From contig OY783197.1 in NCBI GenBank assembly GCA_963678675.1, positions 72,001-136,000 on the forward strand: 64,000 nt of DNA, read 5' to 3'. Origin of the DNA: Xiphydria camelus (lineage: Eukaryota > Arthropoda > Insecta > Hymenoptera > Xiphydriidae). A program made the position numbers and the translations under genes. Shown here piece by piece: positions 47,584-62,950 of this stretch. Under the pieces are notes generated by a model. That model saw only the letters and a list, made by a program, of their open reading frames with translations. It did not search any database and was not told the DNA's origin. Within the stretch, counting starts at the first letter, position 1, and the number at the start of each line of letters is the position of its first letter.

Positions 47584-50500
47584 CTAAGATTCTTATTATA
47601 GAATTCTATTATAAAATTTGTATAAGTATTGAATCCTACTATAGATTCTTATAATAGAGTCCTACAGTAAGATTCTTATTATAGAATCCTATTATAAAAT
47701 TTTTATAAGTATTTAATCCTATTAGATTCATATATAGAGTCCTACAGTAAGATTCTTATTATAGAATTCTATTATAAAATTTTTATAAGTATTGAATCCT
47801 ACTATAGATTCTTATTATAGAGTCCTACACTAAGATTCTTATTATAGAATTCTATTATAAAATTTTTATAAGTATTGAATCCTACTATAGATTCTTATAA
47901 TAGAGTCCTACTATAAGATTCTTATTATAGAATCCTATTATAAAATTGTTTTAAGTATTTAATCCTATTAGATTAATATATAGAGTCCTACAGTAAGATT
48001 CTTATTATAGAATCCTATTATAAAATTTTTATAAGTATTTAATCCTATTATAGATTCTTATTATAGAATTCTATTATAAAATGTTTATAAGTATAGAATC
48101 CTATTATTAGATTATTAAATAAAGTGCTATTATCAGATTCATTTATAGAGAGTTATTATTTGATTATTATTATACAATTCTATTACAAAATTTTTATAAG
48201 TATAGAATCCTATTAGATTCATATATAGAGTCCTACAGTAAGATTCTTATTATAGAATTCCATTATAAAATTTTTATAAGTATTTAATCCTATTATATTC
48301 ATATACAGAGTCCTACAGTAAGATTCTTATTATAGAATCCTATTATAAAATTTTTATAAGTATTGAATCCTACTAGATTCTTATTATAGAGTCCTACAGT
48401 AAGATTTTTATTATAGAATTCTATTATAAAATTTCTATAAGTATTGAATCCTACTATAGATTCTTATTATAGAGTCCTACAGTAAGATTCTTATTATAGA
48501 ATTCTATTATAAAATTTGTATAAGTATTGAATCCTACTATAGATTCTTATAATAGAGTCCTACAGTAAGATTCTTATTATAGAATTCTATTATAAAATTT
48601 TTATAAGTATAGAATCCTATTATATTCATATATAGAGTCCTACTATAAGATTCTTATTATAGAATTCTATTATAAAATTTCTATAAGTATTGAATCCTAC
48701 TGTAGATTCTTATTATAGAGTCCTACAGTAAGATTCTTATTATAGAATTCTATTATAAAATTTTTATAAGTATAGAATCCTATTATATTCATATATAGAG
48801 TCCTACAGTAAGATTCTTATTATAGAATTCTATTATAAAATTTTTATAAGTATTTAATCCAACTATAGATTTTTATTATAGAGTCCTACAGTAAGATTCT
48901 TATTATAGAATTCTATTATAAAATTTTTATAAGTATTTAATCCTACTAGATTCTTATTATAGAGTCGTACAGTAAGATTCTTATTATAGAATTCTATTAT
49001 AAAATTTTTATAAGTATTTAATCCTATTATATTCATATATAGAGGCCTACAGTAAGATTCTTATTATAGAATTCTATTATAAAATTTTTATAAGTATTTA
49101 ATCCTACTAGATTCTTATTATAGAGACCTACAGTAAGATTCTTATTATAGAATTCTATTATAAGATTTTTATAAGTATTTAATCCTATTATATTCATATA
49201 TAGAGTCCTACAGTAAGATTCTTATTATAGAATTCTATTATAAAATTTGTATAAGTATTTAATCCTATTATATTCATATATAGAGTCCTACTATAAGATT
49301 CTTATTATAGAATTCTATTATAAAATTTTTATAAGTATTTAATCCTATTATATTCATATATAGAGTCCTACAGTAAGATTCTTATTATAGAATCCTATTA
49401 TAAAATTTTTATAAGTATTTAATCCTACTAGATTCTTATTATAGAGTCCTACAGTAAGATTTTTATTATAGAATTCTATTATAAAATTTCTATAAGTATT
49501 GAATCCTACTATAGATTCTTATTATAGAGTCCTACAGTAAGATTCTTATTATAGAATTCTATTATAAAATTTGTATAAGTATTGAATCCTACTATAGATT
49601 CTTATAATAGAGTCCTACAGTAAGATTCTTATTATAGAATCCTATTATAAAATTTTTATAAGTATTTAATCCTATTAGATTCATATATAGAGTCCTACAG
49701 TAAGATTCTTATTATAGAATTCTATTATAAAATTTTTATAAGTATTGAATCCTACTATAGATTCTTATTATAGAGTCCTACACTAAGATTCTTATTATAG
49801 AATTCTATTATAAAATTTTTATAAGTATTGAATCCTACTATAGATTCTTATAATAGAGTCCTACTATAAGATTCTTATTATAGAATCCTATTATAAAATT
49901 GTTTTAAGTATTTAATCCTATTAGATTAATATATAGAGTCCTACAGTAAGATTCTTATTATAGAATCCTATTATAAAATTTTTATAAGTATTTAATCCTA
50001 TTATAGATTCTTATTATAGAATTCTATTATAAAATGTTTATAAGTATAGAATCCTATTATTAGATTATTAAATAAAGTGCTATTATCAGATTCATTTATA
50101 GAGAGTTATTATTTGATTATTATTATACAATTCTATTACAAAATTTTTATAAGTATAGAATCCTATTAGATTCATATATAGAGTCCTACAGTAAGATTCT
50201 TATTATAGAATTCCATTATAAAATTTTTATAAGTATTTAATCCTATTATATTCATATACAGAGTCCTACAGTAAGATTCTTATTATAGAATCCTATTATA
50301 AAATTTTTATAAGTATTGAATCCTACTAGATTCTTATTATAGAGTCCTACAGTAAGATTTTTATTATAGAATTCTATTATAAAATTTCTATAAGTATTGA
50401 ATCCTACTATAGATTCTTATTATAGAGTCCTACAGTAAGATTCTTATTATAGAATTCTATTATAAAATTTGTATAAGTATTGAATCCTACTATAGATTCT

Positions 50501-53500
50501 TATAATAGAGTCCTACAGTAAGATTCTTATTATAGAATTCTATTATAAAATTTGTATAAGTATTGAATCCTACTATAGATTCTTATAATAGAGTCCTACA
50601 GTAAGATTCTTATTATAGAATCCTATTATAAAATTTTTATAAGTATTTAATCCTATTAGATTCATATATAGAGTCCTACTATAAGATTCTTATTATAGAA
50701 TTCTATTATAAAATTTTTATAAGTATTGAATCCTACTATAGATTCTTATTATAGAGTCCTACACTAAGATTCTTATTATAGAATTCTATTATAAAATTTT
50801 TATAAGTATTGAATCCTACTATAGATTCTTATCATAGAGTCCTACAGTAAGATTCTTATTATAGAATTCTATTATAAAATTTGTATAAGTATTTAATCCT
50901 ATTATATTCATATATAGAGTCCTACAGTAAGATTCTTATTATAGAATTCCATTATAAAATTTTTATAAGTATTTAATCCTATTATATTCATATATAGAGT
51001 CCTACAGTAAGATTCTTATTATAGAATCCTATTATAAAATTTTTATAAGCATTTAATCCTATTAGATTCATATATAGAGTCCTACAGTAAGATTTTTATT
51101 ATAGAATTCTATTATAAAATTTCTATAAGTATTGAATCCTACTATAGATTCTTATTATAGAGTCCTACAGTAAGATTCTTATTATAGAATTCTATTATAA
51201 AATTAGTATAAGTATTGAATCCTACTATAGATTCTTATTATAGAGTCCTACTATAAGATTCTTATTATAGAATTCTATTATAAAATTTTTATAAGTATTG
51301 AATCCTACTATAGATTCTTATTATAGAATTCTATTATAAAATTTTTATAAGTATAGAATCCTATTATATTCATATATAGAGTCCTACAGTAAGATTCTTA
51401 TTATAGAATTCTATTATAAAAATTTTATAAGTATTTAATCCTACTATAGATTCTTATTATAGAGTCCTACAGTAAGATTCTTATTATAGAATTCTATTAT
51501 AAAATTTTTATAAGTATTTAATCCTATTATATTCATATATAGAGTCCTACTATAAGATTCTTATTATAGAATTCTATTATAAAATTTTTATAAGTATTGA
51601 ATCCTACTATAGATTCTTATTATAGAGTCCTACACTAAGATTCTTATTATAGAATTCTATTATAAAATTTTTATAAGTATTGAATCCTACTATAGATTCT
51701 TATCATAGAGTCCTACAGTAAGATTCTTATTATAGAATTCTATTATAAAATTTTTATAAGTATTTAATCCTATTATATTCATATACAGAGTCCTACAGTA
51801 AGATTCTTATTATAGAATCCTATTATAAAATTTTTATAAGTATTTAATCCTATTATAGATTCTTATTATAGAATTCTATTATAAAATGTTTATAAGTATA
51901 GAATCCTATTATTAGATTATTAAATAAAGTGCTATTATCAGATTCATTTATAGAGAGTTATTATTTGATTATTATTATACAATTCTATTACAAAATTTTT
52001 ATAAGTATAGAATCCTATTAGATTCATATATAGAGTCCTACAGTAAGATTCTTATTATAGAATTCCATTATAAAATTTTTATAAGTATTTAATCCTATTA
52101 TATTCATATACAGAGTCCTACAGTAAGATTCTTATTATAGAATCCTATTATAAAATTTTTATAAGTATTGAATCCTACTAGATTCTTATTATAGAGTCCT
52201 ACAGTAAGATTTTTATTATAGAATTCTATTATAAAATTTCTATAAGTATTGAATCCTACTATAGATTCTTATTATAGAGTCCTACACTAAGATTCTTATT
52301 ATAGAATTCTATTATAAAATTTTTATAAGTATTGAATCCTACTATAGATTCTTATAATAGAGTCCTACAGTAAGATTCTTATTATAGAATCCTATTATAA
52401 AATTTTTATAAGTATTTAATCCTATTATATTCATATACAGAGTCCTACAGTAAGATTCTTATTATAGAATCCTATTATAAAATTTTTATAAGTATTGAAT
52501 CCTACTATAGATTCTTATAATAGAGTCCTACTATAAGATTCTTATTATAGAATTCTATTATAAAATTTTTATAAGTATTTAATCCTATTATATTCATATA
52601 TAGAGTCCTACTATAAGATTCTTATTATAGAATTCTATTATAAAATTTTTATAAGTATTGAATCCTACTATAGATTCTTATTATAGAATTCTATTATAAA
52701 ATTTTTATAAGTATTTAATCCTATTATATTCGTATTATAGAATTCTATTATAAAATATTTATAAGTATTTAATCGTATTAGATTCTTATTATAGAGTCCT
52801 ACTATAAGATTGTTATTATAGAATTCTATTATAAAATGTCTATAAGTATAGAATCCTATTATTAGATTATTAAATAAAGTGCTATTATCAGATTCATTTA
52901 TAGAGTTATTATTTGATTATTATTATACAATTCTATTATAAAATTTTTATAAGTATTTAATCCTACTAGATTCTTATTATAGAGTCCTACAGTAAGATTT
53001 TTATTATAGAATTCTATTATAAAATTTCTATAAGTATTGAATCCTACTATAGATTCTTATTATAGAGTCCTACAGTAAGATTCTTATTATAGAATTCTAT
53101 TATAAAATTTGTATAAGTATTGAATCCTACTATAGATTCTTATAATAGAGTCCTACAGTAAGATTCTTATTATAGAATCCTATTATAAAATTTTTATAAG
53201 TATTTAATCCTATTATATTCATATACAGAGTCCTACAGTAAGATTCTTATTATAGAATTCTATTATAAAATTTTTATAAGTATTGAATCCTACTATAGAT
53301 TCTTATTATAGAATTCTATTATAAAATTTTTATAAGTATAGAATCCTATTATATTCATATATAGAGTCCTACAGTAAGATTCTTATTATAGAATTCTATT
53401 ATAAAATTTTTATAAGTATTTAATCCTATTATATTCATATATAGAGTCCTACAGTAAGATTCTTATTATAGAATCCTATTATAAAATTTTTATAAGTATT

Positions 53501-56500
53501 GAATCCTACTATAGATTCTTATAATAGAGTCCTACTATAAGATTCTTATTATAGAATTCTATTATAAAATTTTTATAAGTATTTAATCCTATTATATTCA
53601 TATATAGAGTCCTACTATAAGATTCTTATTATAGAATTCTATTATAAAATTTTTATAAGTATTGAATCCTACTATAGATTCTTATTATAGAATTCTATTA
53701 TAAAATTTTTATAAGTATTTAATCCTATTATATTCGTATTATAGAATTCTATTATAAAATATTTATAAGTATTTAATCGTATTAGATTCTTATTATAGAG
53801 TCCTACTATAAGATTGTTATTATAGAATTCTATTATAAAATGTCTATAAGTATAGAATCCTATTATTAGATTATTAAATAAAGTGCTATTATCAGATTCA
53901 TTTATAGAGTTATTATTTGATTATTATTATACAATTCTATTATAAAATTTTTATAAGTATTTAATCCTACTAGATTCTTATTATAGAGTCCTACAGTAAG
54001 ATTTTTATTATAGAATTCTATTATAAAATTTCTATAAGTATTGAATCCTACTATAGATTCTTATTATAGAGTCCTACAGTAAGATTCTTATTATAGAATT
54101 CTATTATAAAATTTGTATAAGTATTGAATCCTACTATAGATTCTTATAATAGAGTCCTACAGTAAGATTCTTATTATAGAATCCTATTATAAAATTTTTA
54201 TAAGTATTTAATCCTATTATATTCATATACAGAGTCCTACAGTAAGATTCTTATTATAGAATTCTATTATAAAATTTTTATAAGTATTGAATCCTACTAT
54301 AGATTCTTATTATAGAATTCTATTATAAAATTTTTATAAGTATAGAATCCTATTATATTCATATATAGAGTCCTACAGTAAGATTCTTATTATAGAATTC
54401 TATTATAAAATTTTTATAAGTATTTAATCCTATTATATTCATATATAGAGTCCTACAGTAAGATTCTTATTATAGAATCCTATTATAAAATTTTTATAAG
54501 CATTTAATCCTACTATAGATTCTTATAATAGAGTCCTACAGTAAGATTCTTATTATAGAATCCTATTATAAAATTTTTATAAGTATTTAATCCTATTATA
54601 TTCATATACAGAGTCCTACAGTAAGATTCTTATTATAGAATCCTATTATAAAATTTTTATAAGTATTGAATCCTACTATAGATTCTTATAATAGAGTCCT
54701 ACTATAAGATTCTTATTATAGAATTCTATTATAAAATTTTTATAAGTATTTAATCCTATTATATTCATATATAGAGTCCTACTATAAGATTCTTATTATA
54801 GAATTCTATTATAAAATTTTTATAAGTATTGAATCCTACTATTGATTCTTATTATAGAGTCCTACACTAAGATTCTTATTATAGAATTCTATTATAAAAT
54901 TTTTATAAGTATTGAATCCTACTATAGATTCTTATAATAGAGTCCTACAGTAAGATTCTTATTATAGAATCCTATTATAAAATTTTTATAAGTATTTAAT
55001 CCTATTAGATTCATATATAGAGTCCTACAGTAAGATTCTTATTATAGAATTCTATTATAAAATTCTTATAAGTATTGAATCCTACTATATTCTTATTATA
55101 GAGTCCTACAGTAAGATTCTTATTATAGAATCCTATTATAAAATTTTTATAAGTATTTAATCCTATTATATTCATATATAGAGTCCTACAGTAAGATTTT
55201 TATTATAGAATTCTATTATAAAATTTCTATAAGTATTGAATCCTACTATAGATTCTTATTATAGAGTCCTACAGTAAGATTCTTATTATAGAATTCTATT
55301 ATAAAATGTTTATAAGTATAGAATCCTATTATTAGATTATTAAATAAAGTGCTATTATCAGATTCATTTATAGAGAGTTATTATTTGATTATTATTATAC
55401 AATTCTATTACAAAATTTTTATAAGTATAGAATCCTATCATATTCATATATCGAGTCCTACTATAAGATTCTTATTATAGAATTGTATTATAAAATTTTT
55501 ATAAGTATTTAATCCTACTAGATTCTTATTATAGAGTCCTACAGTAAGATTTTTATTATAGAATTCTATTATAAAATGTCTATAAGTATAGAATCCTATT
55601 ATTAGATTATTAAATAAAGTGCTATTATCAGATTCATTTATAGAGTTATTATTTGATTATTATTATACAATTCTATTATAAAATTTTTATAAGTATTTAA
55701 TCCTACTAGATTCTTATTATAGAATTCTATTATAAAATTTCTATAAGTATTGAATCCTACTATAGATTCTTATTATAGAGTCCTACAGTAAGATTCTTAT
55801 TATAGAATTCTATTATAAAATTTGTATAAGTATTGAATCCTACTATAGATTCTTATAATAGAGTCCTACAGTAAGATTCTTATTATAGAATCCTATTATA
55901 AAATTTTTATAAGTATTTAATCCTATTAGATTCATATATAGAGTCCTACAGTAAGATTCTTATTATAGAATTCCATTATAAAATTTTTATAAGTATTTAA
56001 TCCAATTATATTCATATATAGAGTCCTACAGTAAGATTCTTATTATAGAATCCTATTATAAAATTTTTATAAGCATTTAATCCTATTAGATTCATATATA
56101 GAGTCCTACAGTAAGATTTTTATTATAGAATTCTATTATAAAATTTCTATAAGTATTGAATCCTACTATAGATTCTTATTATAGAGTCCTACAGTAAGAT
56201 TCTTATTATAGAATCCTATTATAAAATTTTTATAAGTATTTAATCCTATTAGATTCATATATAGAGTCCTACAGTAAGATTCTTATTATAGAATTCCATT
56301 ATAAAATTTTTATAAGTATTTAATCCTATTATATTCATATATAGAGTCCTACAGTAAGATTCTTATTATAGAATCCTATTATAAAATTTTTATAAGCATT
56401 TAATCCTACTATAGATTCTTATAATAGAGTCCTACAGTAAGATTCTTATTATAGAATCCTATTATAAAATTTTTATAAGTATTTAATCCTATTATATTCA

Positions 56501-56762
56501 TATACAGAGTCCTACAGTAAGATTCTTATTATAGAATCCTATTATAAAATTTTTATAAGTATTGAATCCTACTATAGATTCTTATAATAGAGTCCTACTA
56601 TAAGATTCTTATTATAGAATTCTATTATAAAATTTTTATAAGTATTTAATCCTATTATATTCATATATAGAGTCCTACTATAAGATTCTTATTATAGAAT
56701 TCTATTATAAAATTTTTATAAGTATTGAATCCTACTATTGATTCTTATTATAGAGTCCTACA
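47584..56762. repeat. 9,179-bp higher-order unit, copy 2
   Basis: Divergent monomers at 48100, 50053, 51905, 52855, 53859, 55325 and 55595 mirror copy 1. Both copies end with the CTACTATTGATTC variant (47558 and 56737), so two full tandem copies are present. Confidence 0.88.
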
Positions 56763-59564
56763 CTAAGATTCTTATTATAGAATTCTATTATAAAATTTTT
56801 ATAAGTATTGAATCCTACTATAGATTCTTATAATAGAGTCCTACAGTAAGATTCTTATTATAGAATCCTATTATAAAATTTTTATAAGTATTTAATCCTA
56901 TTAGATTCATATATAGAGTCCTACAGTAAGATTCTTATTATAGAATTCTATTATAAAATTTTTATAAGTATAGAATCCTATTATATTCATATATAGAGTC
57001 CTACAGTAAGATTCTTATTATAGAATTCTATTATAAAATTTTTATAAGTATTTAATCCTATTATATTCATATATAGAGTCCTACAGTAAGATTCTTATTA
57101 TAGAATCCTATTATAAAATTTTTATAAGCATTTAATCCTACTATAGATTCTTATAATAGAGTCCTACAGTAAGATTCTTATTATAGAATCCTATTATAAA
57201 ATTTTTATAAGTATTTAATCCTATTATATTCATATACAGAGTCCTACAGTAAGATTCTTATTATAGAATCCTATTATAAAATTTTTATAAGTATTGAATC
57301 CTACTATAGATTCTTATAATAGAGTCCTACTATAAGATTCTTATTATAGAATTCTATTATAAAATTTTTATAAGTATTTAATCCTATTATATTCATATAT
57401 AGAGTCCTACTATAAGATTCTTATTATAGAATTCTATTATAAAATTTTTATAAGTATTGAATCCTACTATTGATTCTTATTATAGAGTCCTACACTAAGA
57501 TTCTTATTATAGAATTCTATTATAAAATTTTTATAAGTATTGAATCCTACTATAGATTCTTATAATAGAGTCCTACAGTAAGATTCTTATTATAGAATCC
57601 TATTATAAAATTTTTATAAGTATTTAATCCTATTAGATTCATATATAGAGTCCTACAGTAAGATTCTTATTATAGAATTCTATTATAAAATTCTTATAAG
57701 TATTGAATCCTACTATATTCTTATTATAGAGTCCTACAGTAAGATTCTTATTATAGAATCCTATTATAAAATTTTTATAAGTATTTAATCCTATTATATT
57801 CATATATAGAGTCCTACAGTAAGATTTTTATTATAGAATTCTATTATAAAATTTCTATAAGTATTGAATCCTACTATAGATTCTTATTATAGAGTCCTAC
57901 AGTAAGATTCTTATTATAGAATTCTATTATAAAATGTTTATAAGTATAGAATCCTATTATTAGATTATTAAATAAAGTGCTATTATCAGATTCATTTATA
58001 GAGAGTTATTATTTGATTATTATTATACAATTCTATTACAAAATTTTTATAAGTATAGAATCCTATCATATTCATATATCGAGTCCTACTATAAGATTCT
58101 TATTATAGAATTGTATTATAAAATTTTTATAAGTATTTAATCCTACTAGATTCTTATTATAGAGTCCTACAGTAAGATTTTTATTATAGAATTCTATTAT
58201 AAAATGTCTATAAGTATAGAATCCTATTATTAGATTATTAAATAAAGTGCTATTATCAGATTCATTTATAGAGTTATTATTTGATTATTATTATACAATT
58301 CTATTATAAAATTTTTATAAGTATTTAATCCTACTAGATTCTTATTATAGAATTCTATTATAAAATTTCTATAAGTATTGAATCCTACTATAGATTCTTA
58401 TTATAGAGTCCTACAGTAAGATTCTTATTATAGAATTCTATTATAAAATTTGTATAAGTATTGAATCCTACTATAGATTCTTATAATAGAGTCCTACAGT
58501 AAGATTCTTATTATAGAATCCTATTATAAAATTTTTATAAGTATTTAATCCTATTAGATTCATATATAGAGTCCTACAGTAAGATTCTTATTATAGAATT
58601 CCATTATAAAATTTTTATAAGTATTTAATCCAATTATATTCATATATAGAGTCCTACAGTAAGATTCTTATTATAGAATCCTATTATAAAATTTTTATAA
58701 GCATTTAATCCTATTAGATTCATATATAGAGTCCTACAGTAAGATTTTTATTATAGAATTCTATTATAAAATTTCTATAAGTATTGAATCCTACTATAGA
58801 TTCTTATTATAGAGTCCTACAGTAAGATTCTTATTATAGAATCCTATTATAAAATTTTTATAAGTATTTAATCCTATTAGATTCATATATAGAGTCCTAC
58901 AGTAAGATTCTTATTATAGAATTCCATTATAAAATTTTTATAAGTATTTAATCCTATTATATTCATATATAGAGTCCTACAGTAAGATTCTTATTATAGA
59001 ATCCTATTATAAAATTTTTATAAGCATTTAATCCTACTATAGATTCTTATAATAGAGTCCTACAGTAAGATTCTTATTATAGAATCCTATTATAAAATTT
59101 TTATAAGTATTTAATCCTATTATATTCATATACAGAGTCCTACAGTAAGATTCTTATTATAGAATCCTATTATAAAATTTTTATAAGTATTGAATCCTAC
59201 TATAGATTCTTATAATAGAGTCCTACTATAAGATTCTTATTATAGAATTCTATTATAAAATTTTTATAAGTATTTAATCCTATTATATTCATATATAGAG
59301 TCCTACTATAAGATTCTTATTATAGAATTCTATTATAAAATTTTTATAAGTATTGAATCCTACTATTGATTCTTATTATAGAGTCCTACACTAAGATTCT
59401 TATTATAGAATTCTATTATAAAATTTTTATAAGTATTGAATCCTACTATAGATTCTTATAATAGAGTCCTACAGTAAGATTCTTATTATAGAATCCTATT
59501 ATAAAATTTTTATAAGTATTTAATCCTATTAGATTCATATATAGAGTCCTACAGTAAGATTCTT
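54309..59564. repeat. 2,628-bp higher-order repeat, two copies
   Basis: Units 54309-56936 and 56937-59564 align by shared markers: TTG variants at 54842/57470 and 56738/59366, a TATATTC variant at 55081/57709, and divergent monomers at 55325/57953 and 55595/58223. The duplication lies on copy 2 of the 9,179-bp unit, so it is younger. Confidence 0.83.
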
Positions 59565-62500
59565 ATTATAGAATTCTATTATAAAATTCTTATAAGTATT
59601 GAATCCTACTATATTCTTATTATAGAGTCCTACAGTAAGATTCTTATTATAGAATCCTATTATAAAATTTTTATAAGTATTTAATCCTATTATATTCATA
59701 TATAGAGTCCTACAGTAAGATTTTTATTATAGAATTCTATTATAAAATTTCTATAAGTATTGAATCCTACTATAGATTCTTATTATAGAGTCCTACAGTA
59801 AGATTCTTATTATAGAATTCTATTATAAAATGTTTATAAGTATAGAATCCTATTATTAGATTATTAAATAAAGTGCTATTATCAGATTCATTTATAGAGA
59901 GTTATTATTTGATTATTATTATACAATTCTATTACAAAATTTTTATAAGTATAGAATCCTATCATATTCATATATCGAGTCCTACTATAAGATTCTTATT
60001 ATAGAATTGTATTATAAAATTTTTATAAGTATTTAATCCTACTAGATTCTTATTATAGAGTCCTACAGTAAGATTTTTATTATAGAATTCTATTATAAAA
60101 TTTCTATAAGTATTGAATCCTACTATAGATTCTTATTCTAGAGTCCTACAGTAAGATTCTTATTATAGAATTCTATTATAAAATTTTTATAAGTATTTAA
60201 TCCTATTATATTCGTATTATAGAATTCTATTATAAAATTTTTATAAGTATTTAATCCTATTAGATTCTTATTATAGAGTCCTACTATAAGATTCTTATCA
60301 TAGAATTCTATTATAAAATGTTTATAAGTATAGAATCCTATTATTATAGATTATTAAATAAAGCCCTATTATCAGATTCATTTAAAGAGTTATTATTTGA
60401 TTATTATTATACAATTCTATTATAAAATTTTTATAAGTATCTAATCCTATTAGGTTCTTATCATAGTCCTACTATAAGATTCTTATTATAAAATTCTATT
60501 ATAAAATTTGTATAAGTATAGAATCCTATTAGATTCTTATTATAGAGTCCTACTATAAGATTCTTATTATAGAATTCTATTATAAAATATTTATAAGTAT
60601 TTAATCCTACTAGATTCTTATTATAGAATGCTATTATAAAATCTTTATAAGTATTTAATCATACTAGATTCTTATTATAGAATTCTATTATAAAATTTTT
60701 ATAAGTATTTAATCCTATTATATTCGTATTATAGAATTCTATTATAAAATATTTATAAGTATTTAATCCTATTAGATTCTTATTATAGAGTCCTACTATA
60801 AGATTGTTATTATAGAATTCTATTATAAAATGTCTATAAGTATAGAATCCTATTATTAGATTATTAAATAAAGTGCTATTATCAGATTCATTTATAGAGT
60901 TATTATTTGATTATTATTATACAATTCTATTATAAAATTTTTATAAGTATTTAATCCTACTAGATTCTTATTATAGAATTCTATTATAAAATTTCTATAA
61001 GTATTGAATCCTACTATAGATTCTTATTATAGAGTCCTACAGTAAGATTCTTATTATAGAATTCTATTATAAAATTTGTATAAGTATTGAATCCTACTAT
61101 AGATTCTTATAATAGAGTCCTACAGTAAGATTCTTATTATAGAATCCTATTATAAAATTTTTATAAGTATTTAATCCTATTAGATTCATATATAGAGTCC
61201 TACAGTAAGATTCTTATTATAGAATTCCATTATAAAATTTTTATAAGTATTTAATCCAATTATATTCATATATAGAGTCCTACAGTAAGATTCTTATTAT
61301 AGAATCCTATTATAAAATTTTTATAAGCATTTAATCCTATTAGATTCATATATAGAGTCCTACAGTAAGATTTTTATTATAGAATTCTATTATAAAATTT
61401 CTATAAGTATTGAATCCTACTATAGATTCTTATTATAGAGTCCTACAGTAAGATTCTTATTATAGAATCCTATTATAAAATTTTTATAAGTATTTAATCC
61501 TATTAGATTCATATATAGAGTCCTACAGTAAGATTCTTATTATAGAATTCTATTATAAAATTTTTATAAGTATTGAATCCTACTATTGATTCTTATTATA
61601 GAGTCCTACACTAAGATTCTTATTATAGAATTCTATTATAAAATTTTTATAAGTATTGAATCCTACTATAGATTCTTATAATAGAGTCCTACAGTAAGAT
61701 TCTTATTATAGAATCCTATTATAAAATTTTTATAAGTATTTAATCCTATTAGATTCATATATAGAGTCCTACAGTAAGATTCTTATTATAGAATTCTATT
61801 ATAAAATTCTTATAAGTATTGAATCCTACTATATTCTTATTATAGAGTCCTACAGTAAGATTCTTATTATAGAATCCTATTATAAAATTTTTATAAGTAT
61901 TTAATCCTATTATATTCATATATAGAGTCCTACAGTAAGATTTTTATTATAGAATTCTATTATAAAATTTCTATAAGTATTGAATCCTACTATAGATTCT
62001 TATTATAGAGTCCTACAGTAAGATTCTTATTATAGAATTCTATTATAAAATGTTTATAAGTATAGAATCCTATTATTAGATTATTAAATAAAGTGCTATT
62101 ATCAGATTCATTTATAGAGAGTTATTATTTGATTATTATTATACAATTCTATTACAAAATTTTTATAAGTATAGAATCCTATCATATTCATATATCGAGT
62201 CCTACTATAAGATTCTTATTATAGAATTGTATTATAAAATTTTTATAAGTATTTAATCCTACTAGATTCTTATTATAGAGTCCTACAGTAAGATTTTTAT
62301 TATAGAATTCTATTATAAAATTTCTATAAGTATTGAATCCTACTATAGATTCTTATTCTAGAGTCCTACAGTAAGATTCTTATTATAGAATTCTATTATA
62401 AAATTTTTATAAGTATTTAATCCTATTATATTCGTATTATAGAATTCTATTATAAAATTTTTATAAGTATTTAATCCTATTAGATTCTTATTATAGAGTC

Positions 62501-62950
62501 CTACTATAAGATTCTTATCATAGAATTCTATTATAAAATGTTTATAAGTATAGAATCCTATTATTATAGATTATTAAATAAAGCCCTATTATCAGATTCA
62601 TTTAAAGAGTTATTATTTGATTATTATTATACAATTCTATTATAAAATTTTTATAAGTATCTAATCCTATTAGGTTCTTATCATAGTCCTACTATAAGAT
62701 TCTTATTATAAAATTCTATTATAAAATTTGTATAAGTATAGAATCCTATTAGATTCTTATTATAGAGTCCTACTATAAGATTCTTATTATAGAATTCTAT
62801 TATAAAATATTTATAAGTATTTAATCCTACTAGATTCTTATTATAGAATGCTATTATAAAATCTTTATAAGTATTTAATCATACTAGATTCTTATTATAG
62901 AATTCTATTATAAAATTTTTATAAGTATTTAATCCTATTATATTCGTATA
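59311..62950. repeat. 2,220-bp higher-order repeat, ~1.6 copies
   Basis: Markers at 59366/61586, 59849/62069 and 60337/62557 share an offset of 2,220 bp. Identity breaks at 60730/62950, where the second copy jumps to a different part of the array at an offset of 1,678 bp. Confidence 0.8.
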